A DNA stretch of 37,332 nucleotides, from the NCBI GenBank assembly GCA_024684395.1, contig JAIKWY010000191.1:1-37332 (forward strand), written 5' to 3'. The notes under the pieces were generated by a model, which made no database searches, had not been told where the DNA came from, and saw only the letters and a list, made by a program, of their open reading frames with translations. Shown in pieces: positions 23,185 to 31,528 of this stretch; the stretch's first letter is position 1, and every line of letters starts with the position of its first letter. Origin of the DNA: Oscillospiraceae bacterium. GTDB taxonomy: Bacteria; Bacillota; Clostridia; Oscillospirales; Ruminococcaceae. Position numbers and translations under genes: made by a program.

Positions 23185-24705
23185 TCAGTCCACGATCAGG
23201 GACTTGCCTGTCATCTCTGCCGGCTGCGGGAGCTCGAGGAGCTTCAGCATCGTCGGTGCCAGATCTGCCAGCACGCCGCCCTCACGCAGCTGCACATCGC
23301 CGGCGCCTACCACGATCAGCGGTACCGGGTTGGTGGTGTGTGCGGTGAACGGAGAGCCGTCCGGCTCCATCATCTTGTCGGCATTGCCGTGGTCTGCGGT
23401 GATGAGCGCAGCGCCGCCCTTGGCAAGGATCTTCTCGACCATTCTGCCGACACAGGTATCCACTGCCTCCACTGCCTGTACAGCGGCATCGAATACGCCG
23501 GTGTGACCGACCATGTCGCAGTTGGCATAGTTCAGGATGATAACATCATACTTGTCGGAGTCGATCGCCTCGCAGACGGCATCGCATACCTCGTAGGCGC
23601 TCATTTCCGGCTTCATATCGAAGGTCTCGACATCCGGGGACTTGATGAGGATTCTGTCCTCGCCCTCGAAGGTCTTCTCCTCGCCGCCGTTGAAGAAGAA
23701 CGTTACATGCGCGTACTTCTGTGTCTCAGCGATTCTGAGCTGGGTCTTGCCGCACTTGGCAAGGTACTCGCCCATTGTCATGGTCAGCTCCTCGGGCGGG
23801 AAGGCTACCTCGACATTCGGCATGGTGGCATCGTACTGTGCCATGCAGACGAAATGTACCGGGAAGCGGCCGTTTCTGCGCTCGAAGCCTGTGAACGCAT
23901 CATCCACGAAGGCACGGGTGATCTGACGGGCACGGTCAGGACGGAAGTTCGCAAATACGACGGAATCGCCCGCCTTGATCGGCTCGCTGCCTGCAATGAC
24001 GGTCGGGAGCATGAACTCGTCCGTTACCTCGTTGGCATAGCTGTTCCTGATCGCCTGTACCGGATCGGTCTCCTGTACGCCCTCGCCGTAAACGAGCGCT
24101 GCATATGCCTTCTCGACACGATCCCAGGCATTGTCTCTGTCCATCGCATAGAATCTGCCGGAGATCACGCCGATCTTGCCCAGGCCGATCTTGTCGAGCT
24201 CCTTGACGGTCTCCTCCATGTACTCCGCAGCGGAGGACGGGGGAACGTCTCTGCCGTCGAGGAAGGCATGGATGTAGACCTTCTCCAGACCGAAGCGCTT
24301 TGCCATCTCCACGATGCCGAAGATGTGCTCCATGTGGGAGTGTACGCCGCCCGGAGACAGCAGACCCATGATGTGCAGGGCGCTGTTGTTTGCCTTGGCG
24401 TTCTCCATCGAGTGAACGAGTGCCGGATTCTCGAAGAAATCGCCGTCCTGGATGGACTTGGTGATCTTCACGAGCTGCTGATACACGATACGGCCTGCGC
24501 CGATGTTGGTATGACCGACCTCGGAGTTGCCCATCTGACCGTCCGGCAGACCTACATCCAGACCGGAGGCACCGATGATGGTGTTCGGGCCCTGCATGTA
24601 TTTGTCCAGATTCGGCTTCTTGGCTGCTGCGATCGCATTGCCGTAGGAATCCGGATTAAAGCCATAGCCGTCCATAATGATAAGTGCTACGGGTTTCTTT
24701 GCCAT
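23185..24705 (-). CDS. gpmI: 2,3-bisphosphoglycerate-independent phosphoglycerate mutase
   Basis: A 506-residue manganese-dependent mutase that converts 3- to 2-phosphoglycerate in glycolysis. It begins KKPVALIIMDGYG with the first metal-binding Asp. The phosphorylated Ser is Ser61 in MGNSEVGHTN, and the second metal site includes TADHGNADKM near the C-terminus. Length fits the family. AAAGG lies about 11 bases before the ATG. It is a distal gene of the pgk-tpiA cluster. Confidence 0.97.
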   Translation of the reverse strand: MAKKPVALIIMDGYGFNPDSYGNAIAAAKKPNLDKYMQGPNTIIGASGLDVGLPDGQMGNSEVGHTNIGAGRIVYQQLVKITKSIQDGDFFENPALVHSMENAKANNSALHIMGLLSPGGVHSHMEHIFGIVEMAKRFGLEKVYIHAFLDGRDVPPSSAAEYMEETVKELDKIGLGKIGVISGRFYAMDRDNAWDRVEKAYAALVYGEGVQETDPVQAIRNSYANEVTDEFMLPTVIAGSEPIKAGDSVVFANFRPDRARQITRAFVDDAFTGFERRNGRFPVHFVCMAQYDATMPNVEVAFPPEELTMTMGEYLAKCGKTQLRIAETQKYAHVTFFFNGGEEKTFEGEDRILIKSPDVETFDMKPEMSAYEVCDAVCEAIDSDKYDVIILNYANCDMVGHTGVFDAAVQAVEAVDTCVGRMVEKILAKGGAALITADHGNADKMMEPDGSPFTAHTTNPVPLIVVGAGDVQLREGGVLADLAPTMLKLLELPQPAEMTGKSLIVD

Positions 24706-24726
24706 AAATCTCTACCTTTCTATACA

Positions 24727-24760
24727 TGAGAATGCCTGCGCTGTAAAACAAGCAGCGCAG
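24727..24760. terminator. Weak hairpin between the membrane protein gene and gpmI
   Basis: Arms CCTGCGCTG and CAGCGCAGG around TAAAACAAG, with no clear T run on the minus strand. It may be an mRNA processing or stability element rather than a terminator. Confidence 0.4.
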
Positions 24761-24772
24761 GACTTCGGGGAT

Positions 24773-25534
24773 TCAAGTCCAGAATACTACGTATCCTGAA
24801 TCGTAGTCGAGCAGCATTCCTGCGCCGGAAAACCACGGCGACGAACTGGAATGCTCATAGATCACCGCACCGTGCAGATCATCCTCCGGCTGCACCCGTT
24901 CGATCACCCAGTAGGGCAATTCCACCGGGCAGTTGGGGAAATCATAGCACGAGCAGGCTGCCAGTTCCTCACTGGTCATGTCCTCTGCACGCTTTGTTTC
25001 CGTGCGATGGCCGCCAAAGCTTTCGGCATAGCGATCGAGCATCGTCGTGTCGGTGTAGAACGACAGATACGTCGAGCGGTGGGAATCCGGAGTGAGTTTG
25101 ACGCCCTCCGTGAGAAAGTGATACCCCTCACAGACCGCCGGAAGTGAAGCCGGGAGCGTGTCCGGGCTACCGGCTATATACCGCTTGACGGGATAGAGCT
25201 GCGGAACATCCGCAAAGCCGTTCACGAACATGAGCGGTGTGAAATAAAGTACCATGCTGCACAAGATCGCTGTGCGCAGAATGTGCAGGAGGGGCTTTTC
25301 CTTGCCGGTTTCCCGGGCTTTTCCGGAGAGCTTCCCCAAAAAGCCGTTTGCTGCGATGATCGCCAGCAGCAGAAAGAAGGCCGGAGGGAATGTCAGCAGG
25401 ACATAACCGATGAAAATACATGCGGGAACGAGCAGCACCGCCATGACGATATTCACGGCGAGCCACGGCTTACGCTTTCGCACCTCTGGCTCCCAATGCT
25501 GCCCCGATGCGGGGTCAAGGATCTGATCGTCCAT
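24773..25534 (-). CDS. Membrane protein of unknown function, paralogue of the next gene
   Basis: A 253-residue protein with three hydrophobic segments in the N-terminal half and a soluble C-terminal domain. It shares with its neighbour at 25543-26226 the blocks LYPVKR, then LP-x-x-C-x-G/H-Y-x-F, YLSFYTD (neighbour: WLSFTTD) and a C-terminal LDYDSGYVVFWT (neighbour: LDYAEGRFMVMT). ATG 25534 has GAGGTG close upstream; a GTG at 25546 is less likely. Family unknown. Confidence 0.72.
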   Translation of the reverse strand: MDDQILDPASGQHWEPEVRKRKPWLAVNIVMAVLLVPACIFIGYVLLTFPPAFFLLLAIIAANGFLGKLSGKARETGKEKPLLHILRTAILCSMVLYFTPLMFVNGFADVPQLYPVKRYIAGSPDTLPASLPAVCEGYHFLTEGVKLTPDSHRSTYLSFYTDTTMLDRYAESFGGHRTETKRAEDMTSEELAACSCYDFPNCPVELPYWVIERVQPEDDLHGAVIYEHSSSSPWFSGAGMLLDYDSGYVVFWT

Positions 25535-25542
25535 GGCACACC

Positions 25543-26226
25543 TCACGTCATCACCATAAACCGTCCCTCGGCATAATCAAGTACGATTGCCTTCGGGTAA
25601 TAGTCGCTGATGTAGTAGAACACAGTGCCTTCCGGGATCTCGGCATCGTCCGCAATGTCCATGTTGAACATCCGCATGACCCAGCGGTATTTTCCCGCAT
25701 CGGTGATCCGGGAATGCCCCTGCCGGTCGTAGAAGACCGCATAGGCATCGAGTGCTGCCTTGTCCGTGGTGAAGCTCAGCCACGAGGTCGGATGATAGTC
25801 CTGTGCGACCATGCTGCCCTGTGTGCGGAAGGTGTAGTGTCCGCATCCCTTCGGAAGCGTATCCGGGAGCAGCCGGTCATAATAGGCGTGGTTCTCGCCG
25901 TAGACGCCGTGCGTATAGACCGCCCGCTTGACGGGATACAGCAGCTTTGTCTGCTTGAAGCCCACCAGAATCATCAGCGGCACATAGACTGCGATCATGG
26001 CGGCGATCGCCAGTCCCCGGAACACATACAGGACAGGCTTGAGCCTGTCGAGCCGGGTGATGATCTTTGACACGACACCGACCAGAAGGCACAGTATCAC
26101 GGCAACGATCAGCAGAACACTGGTGATGCCCGGCAGAGAAACGACCGCCAGAAGCCACACCGGGAAAACGATGTGGAGGGTCAGGACGATGTTGTTCACT
26201 GACCTCCACCCGTTATGCAATTTCAT
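25543..26226 (-). CDS. Membrane protein of unknown function, paralogue of the gene at 24773
   Basis: A 227-residue protein with three hydrophobic N-terminal segments and a soluble C-terminal domain, clearly related to the following gene. ATG 26226 lies 9 bases after the tpiA stop; no strong ribosome binding site is seen, but alignment with the paralogue supports this N-terminus. A GTG at about 26199 preceded by GGAGG is an alternative. Function unknown. Confidence 0.7.
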   Translation of the reverse strand: MKLHNGWRSVNNIVLTLHIVFPVWLLAVVSLPGITSVLLIVAVILCLLVGVVSKIITRLDRLKPVLYVFRGLAIAAMIAVYVPLMILVGFKQTKLLYPVKRAVYTHGVYGENHAYYDRLLPDTLPKGCGHYTFRTQGSMVAQDYHPTSWLSFTTDKAALDAYAVFYDRQGHSRITDAGKYRWVMRMFNMDIADDAEIPEGTVFYYISDYYPKAIVLDYAEGRFMVMT

Positions 26227-26235
26227 GAATGGGGC

Positions 26236-27012
26236 TTAGCCCTCAACTGCTGCCTGTACGATGGTGTTGAAGTCATTAGCCTTCAGAGAAGCGCCGCCGA
26301 TCAGACCGCCGTCGATGTCGGGCTTTGCCAGCAGCTCTGCGGCATTGCCTGCGTTCATGGAACCGCCGTACTGAATGGTGACAGCCTGTGCAGTCTCCTC
26401 ATCATAGAGCTTTGCCAGCTGTGCACGGATGAAGGCGCAGACCTCCTGTGCCTGATCCGGGGTAGCGGTCAGACCGGTGCCGATCGCCCATACCGGCTCG
26501 TAAGCGATAACGACCTTCTTCACATCCTCCTTGGAAACCTCCCACAGGTCGAGCTTGATCTGACGGGCAATGACTTCCTCGGTGATGTTGCACTGACGCT
26601 CCCACTTGAGCTCGCCTACGCATACGATCGGCTTCAGACCGGCTGCGAGGGCTGCTGCGGTACGCTTGTTGACGGTCTCATCGGTCTCGCCGAAGTACTG
26701 TCTTCTCTCGGAGTGGCCGATGACAACGTACTCAACGCCTACCTCTACGAGCATATCCGCAGAGATCTCGCCGGTGAATGCGCCGGACTTCTCGAAGTGT
26801 ACGTTCTCAGCGCCGACCTTGACATTGCTGCCGGCAGTAGCGGCAACAGCGGTCTCGAGGTTGGTGAACGGTACGCAGGTGATGACCTCGACCTTGCCCT
26901 CAGCATTGGCGACCAGCGGCTTGATGGCTTCGATGAGCTCCTTAGCCTCGGGGCGGGTCTTGTTCATTTTCCAGTTGCCGGCGATGATCGCCTTTCTTAC
27001 AGACTTATTCAT
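26236..27012 (-). CDS. tpiA: Triosephosphate isomerase
   Basis: A 258-residue TIM-barrel enzyme that interconverts dihydroxyacetone phosphate and glyceraldehyde 3-phosphate. Family landmarks: AGNWKMN with the catalytic Lys, VVIGHSERR with the catalytic His, AYEPVWAIGTG with the catalytic Glu, and YGGSM near the C-terminus. AAAGGAG sits 9 bases before ATG 27012 but only 3 before an ATG at 27018; I prefer the former. Codon usage is strongly adapted, as for other glycolytic genes. Confidence 0.96.
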   Translation of the reverse strand: MNKSVRKAIIAGNWKMNKTRPEAKELIEAIKPLVANAEGKVEVITCVPFTNLETAVAATAGSNVKVGAENVHFEKSGAFTGEISADMLVEVGVEYVVIGHSERRQYFGETDETVNKRTAAALAAGLKPIVCVGELKWERQCNITEEVIARQIKLDLWEVSKEDVKKVVIAYEPVWAIGTGLTATPDQAQEVCAFIRAQLAKLYDEETAQAVTIQYGGSMNAGNAAELLAKPDIDGGLIGGASLKANDFNTIVQAAVEG

Positions 27013-27036
27013 GTTCATTTACTCCTTTGGTCATGA

Positions 27037-27429
27037 TCAGACGGAAAGCTCTTCCTCGTCCTCGTCAGCAGTGGCGGGATAGTCGAACTTTTTCGCTCTT
27101 TTGGTGAAGAAGCAAGCCTTCTTGGCGCTCTTCTCCTTCTCTTTCTTCTGCTTCGTCTCCTCGGACTCCTCCGTGTGGAAATCGTTATTGCTCAGGATGT
27201 TGATGCCGTTCTTGACAGGAGACAGCACCAGACCGATGGCAACACCGGACAGGAAACCGATGGTCGCTGCGATGCAGATCGGACCTACCTGGCTCTCCTT
27301 GACCTTATCGGCAACAGCAGCAGGCGCTGCCTTGACTCTCTCGGCGAGGTCGCTGCTCTTTACCTTATTGACGAGATCCAGCTCAAACGGGCCGATCTTC
27401 AGCGGATCGAGATTCAGATTGATCTTCAT
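27037..27429 (-). CDS. Small single-pass membrane protein
   Basis: A 130-residue protein. The N-terminus is amphipathic (MKINLNLDPLKIGPFELDLVNKV). One membrane segment at about residues 52-70 (ICIAATIGFLSGVAIGLVLSP) follows. The C-terminal tail is highly charged, Lys/Glu-rich and then acidic. AAGGAGG lies 8-9 bases before the ATG. It sits between pgk and tpiA on the same strand. Family not recognised. Confidence 0.75.
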   Translation of the reverse strand: MKINLNLDPLKIGPFELDLVNKVKSSDLAERVKAAPAAVADKVKESQVGPICIAATIGFLSGVAIGLVLSPVKNGINILSNNDFHTEESEETKQKKEKEKSAKKACFFTKRAKKFDYPATADEDEEELSV

Positions 27430-27548
27430 GATGATTCCTCCTTTTCGAGGGAGTTATAGAGATAAGAGGTAAGAACCCTTCTTGCCTCTCTTCTCACTTA
27501 TTTGAAAGATTCAAGCTGCCGCATGGCAGCGGTTATCTAACCGCATCA
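27430..27548. other. Spacer between pgk and the small membrane protein gene
   Basis: Holds the ribosome binding site of the small gene and short hairpins such as GCTGCC-GCAT-GGCAGC (around 27515-27530). No gene is seen. It adjoins the structured repeat at 27549-27640. Confidence 0.4.
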
Positions 27549-27640
27549 GCTTTGCTCCCTTTGCGAAGCATCGGGAGCAAGCGGACACGAAAACAGTGCA
27601 CCTTTCTCCTCAAAGCAAGATGCCAGCAGGGGCTCCCTGC
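27549..27640. repeat. Third, diverged copy of the structured repeat
   Basis: It matches the pair at 16371-16582 in order and shape: a hairpin TGCTCCC/GGGAGCA (27553-27579), a linker with CTCCTC-AAGCA-GA (27605-27620), then the identical 15-base hairpin GCAGGG-GCT-CCCTGC (27626-27640). As at 16582, it ends exactly at the stop codon of a minus-strand gene, here pgk. Confidence 0.75.
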
Positions 27641-28861
27641 TTATTTCTCTGCGATAACTGCTACGCCCGGGAGCACCTTGCCCTCGAGGTACTCAAGGGA
27701 TGCGCCGCCGCCGGTGGAGATGTGGCTCATCTTGTCAGCAAAGCCGAGCTGCATAACAGCTGCTGCGGAGTCACCGCCGCCGATGATGGTGGTAGCATCG
27801 GTCTCTGCCAGAGCCTTGGCAACTGCGATGGTGCCCTGTGCGAGAGTCGGGTTCTCAAATACGCCCATCGGGCCGTTCCATACAACGGTCTTAGCGGACT
27901 TCACTGCATCAGCAAAGAGCTTCTGGGTCTCGGTACCGATGTCCAGACCCATCTTGTCAGCCGGGATCTCGGAGGACTTTACGTTCTCGATAGCGATCGG
28001 AGCGTCGATCGGATCCGGGAAGGAAGCTGCAACAGCAGTATCTACCGGCAGGAGGATCTTCTTGCCGAGCTGCTCAGCCTTTGCGAGCATCTCCTTGCAG
28101 TAGTCGATCTTCTCGTCGTCAACGAGGGACTGACCGATGGAGCCGCCCTGTGCCTTGATGAAGGTGTAAGCCATACCGCCGCCGATGATGAGGGTATCGC
28201 ACTTCTCGAGCAGGTTGGAGATAACGTTCAGCTTGTCAGCGACCTTTGCGCCGCCCAGGATGGCAACGAACGGACGAACCGGGACCTCTACGGCATTGCC
28301 GAGGTACTGGATCTCCTTCTGCATCAGGTAGCCAACAGCGGTCTCCTTGACGAACTTGGTCACGCCGGCAGTGGAAGCATGTGCTCTGTGAGCGGAACCG
28401 AATGCATCCATTACGAATACCTGACCGTCTACGAGGTCAGCGAGCTCCTTGGCGAAAGCCTCGCCGTTCTTGGTCTCCTCATCGCCACGGAAGCGGGTGT
28501 TCTGGAGCACGACGATGTCTCCGTCAGCCATAGCAGCTACAGCAGCCTTGGCATTCTCGCCGACTACGGTGTCATCGTTAGCGAAGGTAACCTTTGCGGA
28601 AACCAGCTCTGCCAGTCTGTCAGCAGCAGGCTTGAGGGAGAACTTCTCCTCCGGACCGTTCTTCGGCTTGCCCAGATGGGAGCACAGAACGACCTTGGCA
28701 CCGTTCTCGACCAGCTTGTTGATGGTCGGCAGTGCAGCCTGGATTCTGTTATCGTTGGTGATAACACCATCCTTGAGCGGAACGTTGAAATCCACTCTGA
28801 CGAGGACCTTCTTGCCCTTTACGTCAATATCTTCTACTGTAACCTTGTTCAAACCTGCCAT
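27641..28861 (-). CDS. pgk: Phosphoglycerate kinase
   Basis: A 406-residue glycolytic kinase that transfers phosphate from 1,3-bisphosphoglycerate to ADP. Landmarks: [11 protein letters not shown] near the N-terminus, LCSHLGKPK, the hinge segment [13 protein letters not shown] and the C-terminal nucleotide-binding [11 protein letters not shown]. Length is normal. AAAGGATG lies about 10 bases before the ATG. It heads the glycolytic cluster; gap, which often precedes pgk, is not in the window. Codon usage is highly adapted. Confidence 0.97.
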   Translation of the reverse strand: MAGLNKVTVEDIDVKGKKVLVRVDFNVPLKDGVITNDNRIQAALPTINKLVENGAKVVLCSHLGKPKNGPEEKFSLKPAADRLAELVSAKVTFANDDTVVGENAKAAVAAMADGDIVVLQNTRFRGDEETKNGEAFAKELADLVDGQVFVMDAFGSAHRAHASTAGVTKFVKETAVGYLMQKEIQYLGNAVEVPVRPFVAILGGAKVADKLNVISNLLEKCDTLIIGGGMAYTFIKAQGGSIGQSLVDDEKIDYCKEMLAKAEQLGKKILLPVDTAVAASFPDPIDAPIAIENVKSSEIPADKMGLDIGTETQKLFADAVKSAKTVVWNGPMGVFENPTLAQGTIAVAKALAETDATTIIGGGDSAAAVMQLGFADKMSHISTGGGASLEYLEGKVLPGVAVIAEK

Positions 28862-28945
28862 TGTTATGACATCCTTTCACATAAATTTCGGGCTTTTGCC
28901 CGTCTTCGCCACGGCGTGACGGAACGTCAGACCATGTACTTTATT

Positions 28946-28974
28946 ATTATACACTATTTTCGGAAAAACTGCAA
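28946..28974 (-). promoter_or_regulatory. Promoter of the pgk cluster
   Basis: On the minus strand TTGCAG (28974-28969), a 17-base spacer and TATAAT (28951-28946). The leader of about 80 nt has a CGGGC-TTTT-GCCCG hairpin near 28887-28900. Confidence 0.8.
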
Positions 28975-29024
28975 GGGGTTTTTGCTAATTTTTTATCAGG
29001 GAGGGCATCAAAACAAGATTTCTC

Positions 29025-29053
29025 TTGCCAAACGCCGGAAAATGTGGTATACT
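29025..29053 (+). promoter_or_regulatory. Promoter of the zinc-ribbon gene
   Basis: TTGCCA (29025-29030), a 17-base spacer and TATACT (29048-29053), 45 bases before the start codon. Confidence 0.75.
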
Positions 29054-29097
29054 GATAAGGAATACAGGCGTTCTCACCGCCGGAAGGAGGCACAGAG

Positions 29098-29598
29098 ATG
29101 AACGACCCGAAGGACAAGCACCCGGAGCAGGAGTTCCAGCCGGATCTCCAGAATACACAGACCGTCTATGGCCCGCCGGTCCCCAATGCCGAGACGGAGA
29201 GAAGGATGCTCGAAGAGGCAAGGAAATTCCAGCCCGATCTCCAGAACATCCAGATGACCTACGGACCGCCGCTCGGACCGCAGTCGTCCCCGATCGGCTT
29301 CTTCACGAGCGGCATCTTCCCGATGGGCACGAACCAGCCGCCGGAGGGACAGTGGACATGCCCCAACTGCCGTTACAGCAATACCGGCAAGTTCTGCTCC
29401 AACTGCGGTCAGCCCAAGGAAATGCCGCCGGAGGGCGTATGGGTCTGCCAGTGCGGCTTCCGGAATACCGGGAAGTTCTGTGAAAACTGCGGCAGCCCCG
29501 CACCTGTGCCGGAGGGATCTGTCTGGGTCTGCGCCTGCGGCAGACGGAACACCGGCAAATACTGCCCGGACTGCGGCAGAGAACGCTCATCATCCTGA
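29098..29598 (+). CDS. Triple zinc-ribbon protein with duplicated YGPP motif
   Basis: A 166-residue cytoplasmic protein. The N-terminal half holds a tandem motif FQPDLQN-x-Q-x-x-YGPP at residues 13-27 and 44-58. The C-terminal half has three zinc ribbons with NTGK-Y/F-C-x-x-C. The first has CxxC/CxxC (Cys 88, 91, 100, 103). The second and third have a shortened CxC first knuckle (Cys 117, 119, 128, 131 and 145, 147, 156, 159). GGAAGGAGG lies about 9 bases before the ATG. Function unknown; tandem ribbons usually bind nucleic acid or protein partners. Confidence 0.85.
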   Translation: MNDPKDKHPEQEFQPDLQNTQTVYGPPVPNAETERRMLEEARKFQPDLQNIQMTYGPPLGPQSSPIGFFTSGIFPMGTNQPPEGQWTCPNCRYSNTGKFCSNCGQPKEMPPEGVWVCQCGFRNTGKFCENCGSPAPVPEGSVWVCACGRRNTGKYCPDCGRERSSS

Positions 29599-29613
29599 AA
29601 GGAGTATGCTACT

Positions 29614-29790
29614 GTGAATATCCCGAACGATCCTGCGATCCTGGTCAGCTTTCTGAACACGCAGCTGCGTGACTTTTATCCCTCTCTGGAGGAATTCTGC
29701 AAGGTCAATGACTGTGATATGGACGCTATCAGCCAGAAGCTCGCTGCCATCGGCTATACCTATGATGCGGCACAGAACCGCTTCCGCTGA
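29614..29790 (+). CDS. DUF4250 family small protein
   Basis: A 58-residue protein matching the DUF4250 pattern: N-terminal IPNDPAILVSFLNTQLRDFYPSL, then a helix and IGYTYDAAQNRFR at the end. It starts with GTG 29614, with AAAGGAG about 9 bases upstream; an ATG at 29606 is out of frame. It lies between the zinc-ribbon gene and the next small gene and is probably co-transcribed. Function unknown. Confidence 0.85.
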   Translation: MNIPNDPAILVSFLNTQLRDFYPSLEEFCKVNDCDMDAISQKLAAIGYTYDAAQNRFR

Positions 29791-29803
29791 GAAAGGAGAA
29801 GCT

Positions 29804-30097
29804 ATGGACGACGAGAAGAAGGACATGCCTGCGGCCGAGGAAGAAGTGGCCGCACCGAAGCTCAAGATCATCTGCCGTGTGCAGGAAGGCACGTACACCG
29901 AACAGCTCGTGACCGAAGCCCCCGTCCAGAGCGGCGGCGAGGATGCCAAAGAGCTGCTCCACACATTCGTGCCGGAAGCGCTCACCCGTGACCTGATGGA
30001 TGCCTGCGGGGAGAACTCCGTGGTGGTGTTCCGCACGGATTCCCGCCAGATGGAGGAGTTCCGGACGCTGATCGACGAGCATGACGGACGGGCATGA
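29804..30097 (+). CDS. Small acidic protein of unknown function
   Basis: A 97-residue protein with an acidic, Ala/Glu-rich N-terminal tail (1-20) and a compact alpha/beta remainder (KLKIICRVQEGTYTEQLV ... SVVVFRTDSRQMEEF). AAAGGAG lies 7 bases before ATG 29804, and the upstream gene stops 13 bases before. Not recognised. Last gene of a three-gene plus-strand group. Confidence 0.75.
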   Translation: MDDEKKDMPAAEEEVAAPKLKIICRVQEGTYTEQLVTEAPVQSGGEDAKELLHTFVPEALTRDLMDACGENSVVVFRTDSRQMEEFRTLIDEHDGRA

Positions 30098-30117
30098 AAA
30101 TAGGCTGAAACAAGAAT

Positions 30118-30148
30118 GAGGCAGGACATTGCGTCCTGCCTCGTTTTT
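30118..30148. terminator. Bidirectional terminator between convergent genes
   Basis: Arms GAGGCAGGAC (30118-30127) and GTCCTGCCTC (30133-30142) around ATTGC, followed by GTTTTT. It serves the plus-strand small genes and lies right behind the minus-strand lipoprotein gene. Confidence 0.85.
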
Positions 30149-30674
30149 ATGCTTCTATCTGCGCATGAAGGAGCTGCACATAGGTCGAGCCCTTCTCCTC
30201 ATACATATTGTACACGCCGTCCACTATGATCTCTGTGCCGGTCTCCGGGTAGTCATCCGGGTAGACGGCATCCTTCTCCAGCACGAACTCGATGCCCTGC
30301 GCACAGCAGGCAGTCGCATCGGAGATGAGCACGGCGAAGTATTCCTTGCCGGTCTCTTCATCCTGATAATAGGCGAAAGGTCCCTTGGCACGGACATTCC
30401 TGCCGGCGTAGGCTTCGGGATTGTAGACCATGTCATAGACCTGCGCATAGACCATGTTGCTGTCGAGCTGCGTCAGGTCAATATCCCCCTCCGACGGGAC
30501 AAATGCCGAGGACGGCACAGGTGCGGTCGCCGCTTCCGTGTCCGCTTCGAGTGCTGCGATGGTCGGGACTTCGGTCGCCTCCTGTGCAGCGATGAGGGAA
30601 TCCATCTGCGAGGTGTTGCCGCAGCCTGTCAGGAATGCTGCCGCCAGAATAACGGCTGTGTAACGCTTTTTCAT
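30147..30674 (-). CDS. Lipoprotein encoded with the metal ABC importer
   Basis: A 175-residue lipoprotein: signal peptide with lipobox FLTGC (Cys18), a low-complexity Ala/Glu/Thr spacer to about residue 55, then a small beta-rich domain. That domain has NPEAYAGRNVRAKGPFAYY and a Cys-Cys pair (ATACCAQG), which suggests an OB-like fold. ATG 30674 overlaps the permease stop (ATGA), with AGGAGG upstream. It is too short and lacks the His clusters of a ZnuA-type binding protein. Its position suggests a metal-related role, which I infer only from context. Confidence 0.82.
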   Translation of the reverse strand: MKKRYTAVILAAAFLTGCGNTSQMDSLIAAQEATEVPTIAALEADTEAATAPVPSSAFVPSEGDIDLTQLDSNMVYAQVYDMVYNPEAYAGRNVRAKGPFAYYQDEETGKEYFAVLISDATACCAQGIEFVLEKDAVYPDDYPETGTEIIVDGVYNMYEEKGSTYVQLLHAQIEA

Positions 30675-31528
30675 GCCCTTTTTCCTCCTGTAATGGCAGA
30701 AACTGCCCAGAATCCGAAAAATACAACGATGTCCGCTGTCACGATCGTGGAGCCGACCGGTGTGGAGAACAGGATCGAGAGGATGATGCCCGCAGCGGCG
30801 CATACGACCGAGATCACGGCGGAGCAGATGATAACGCTCTTGAAGCTCTTGAATACCCGCATCGCCGAGAGCGCCGGGAAAATGATGAGCGCCGAGATCA
30901 GCAGCGAGCCGACCAGGTTCATCGCCAGCACGATGATCATGGCGGTCACAACGGCGATGATGAAGTTATAGAGATTTGCCTGGATGCCGCTTGCCTGTGC
31001 GAAGCTCTCGTCAAAGGTCACGGCGAAGATCTTGTGGTAGAACAGCAAAAAGATAGCAAGCACCACGACCGCCATGATGACGCAGAGGGTCACATCGAGC
31101 GGTCTCAGCGTCAGGATGGACGTGGAGCCGAACAGGGTGCTGCACACGTCGCCGGAGATGTTCGACGAGGCAGGGAACACATTCATCAGCATATAGCCGA
31201 TGGCGAGGGCTCCGACCGAGATCATCGCCACGGCGGCATCGCCCTTGATCTTGGTGTTCTGTCCTGTCCGCAGGAGCAGGATCGCCGCAAGCAGCGTGAC
31301 CGGGAGGACGATCGCCATGCGGTTGGTCAGTCCCGTGACGGCTGCCACTGCCATAGCGCCGAATGCCACATGCGAAAGCCCGTCACCGATGAACGAGAAG
31401 CGTTTCAGCACGAGCGTCACGCCGAGCAGCGAGGAACAGAGTGCGATCAGCAGCCCGACAACGAACGCATAGCGCACGAACGAGTAATTGACAAAATAAT
31501 CGACAAGTTTTTCAAGACTGCTCATCAT
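30671..31528 (-). CDS. znuB: Zinc/manganese ABC transporter permease (ZnuB family)
   Basis: A 285-residue permease with eight or nine hydrophobic segments. Family landmarks are RFSFIGDGLSHVAFGAMAVAA near the N-terminus and LVGSLLISALIIFPALSA in the second half. ATG 31528 has AGGAGG 5 bases upstream; the next codon is also ATG. It overlaps the ATPase gene by 17 bases and the lipoprotein gene by 4. Family substrates are zinc, manganese or iron; zinc is most likely but not proven here. Confidence 0.92.
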   Translation of the reverse strand: MMSSLEKLVDYFVNYSFVRYAFVVGLLIALCSSLLGVTLVLKRFSFIGDGLSHVAFGAMAVAAVTGLTNRMAIVLPVTLLAAILLLRTGQNTKIKGDAAVAMISVGALAIGYMLMNVFPASSNISGDVCSTLFGSTSILTLRPLDVTLCVIMAVVVLAIFLLFYHKIFAVTFDESFAQASGIQANLYNFIIAVVTAMIIVLAMNLVGSLLISALIIFPALSAMRVFKSFKSVIICSAVISVVCAAAGIILSILFSTPVGSTIVTADIVVFFGFWAVSAITGGKRA

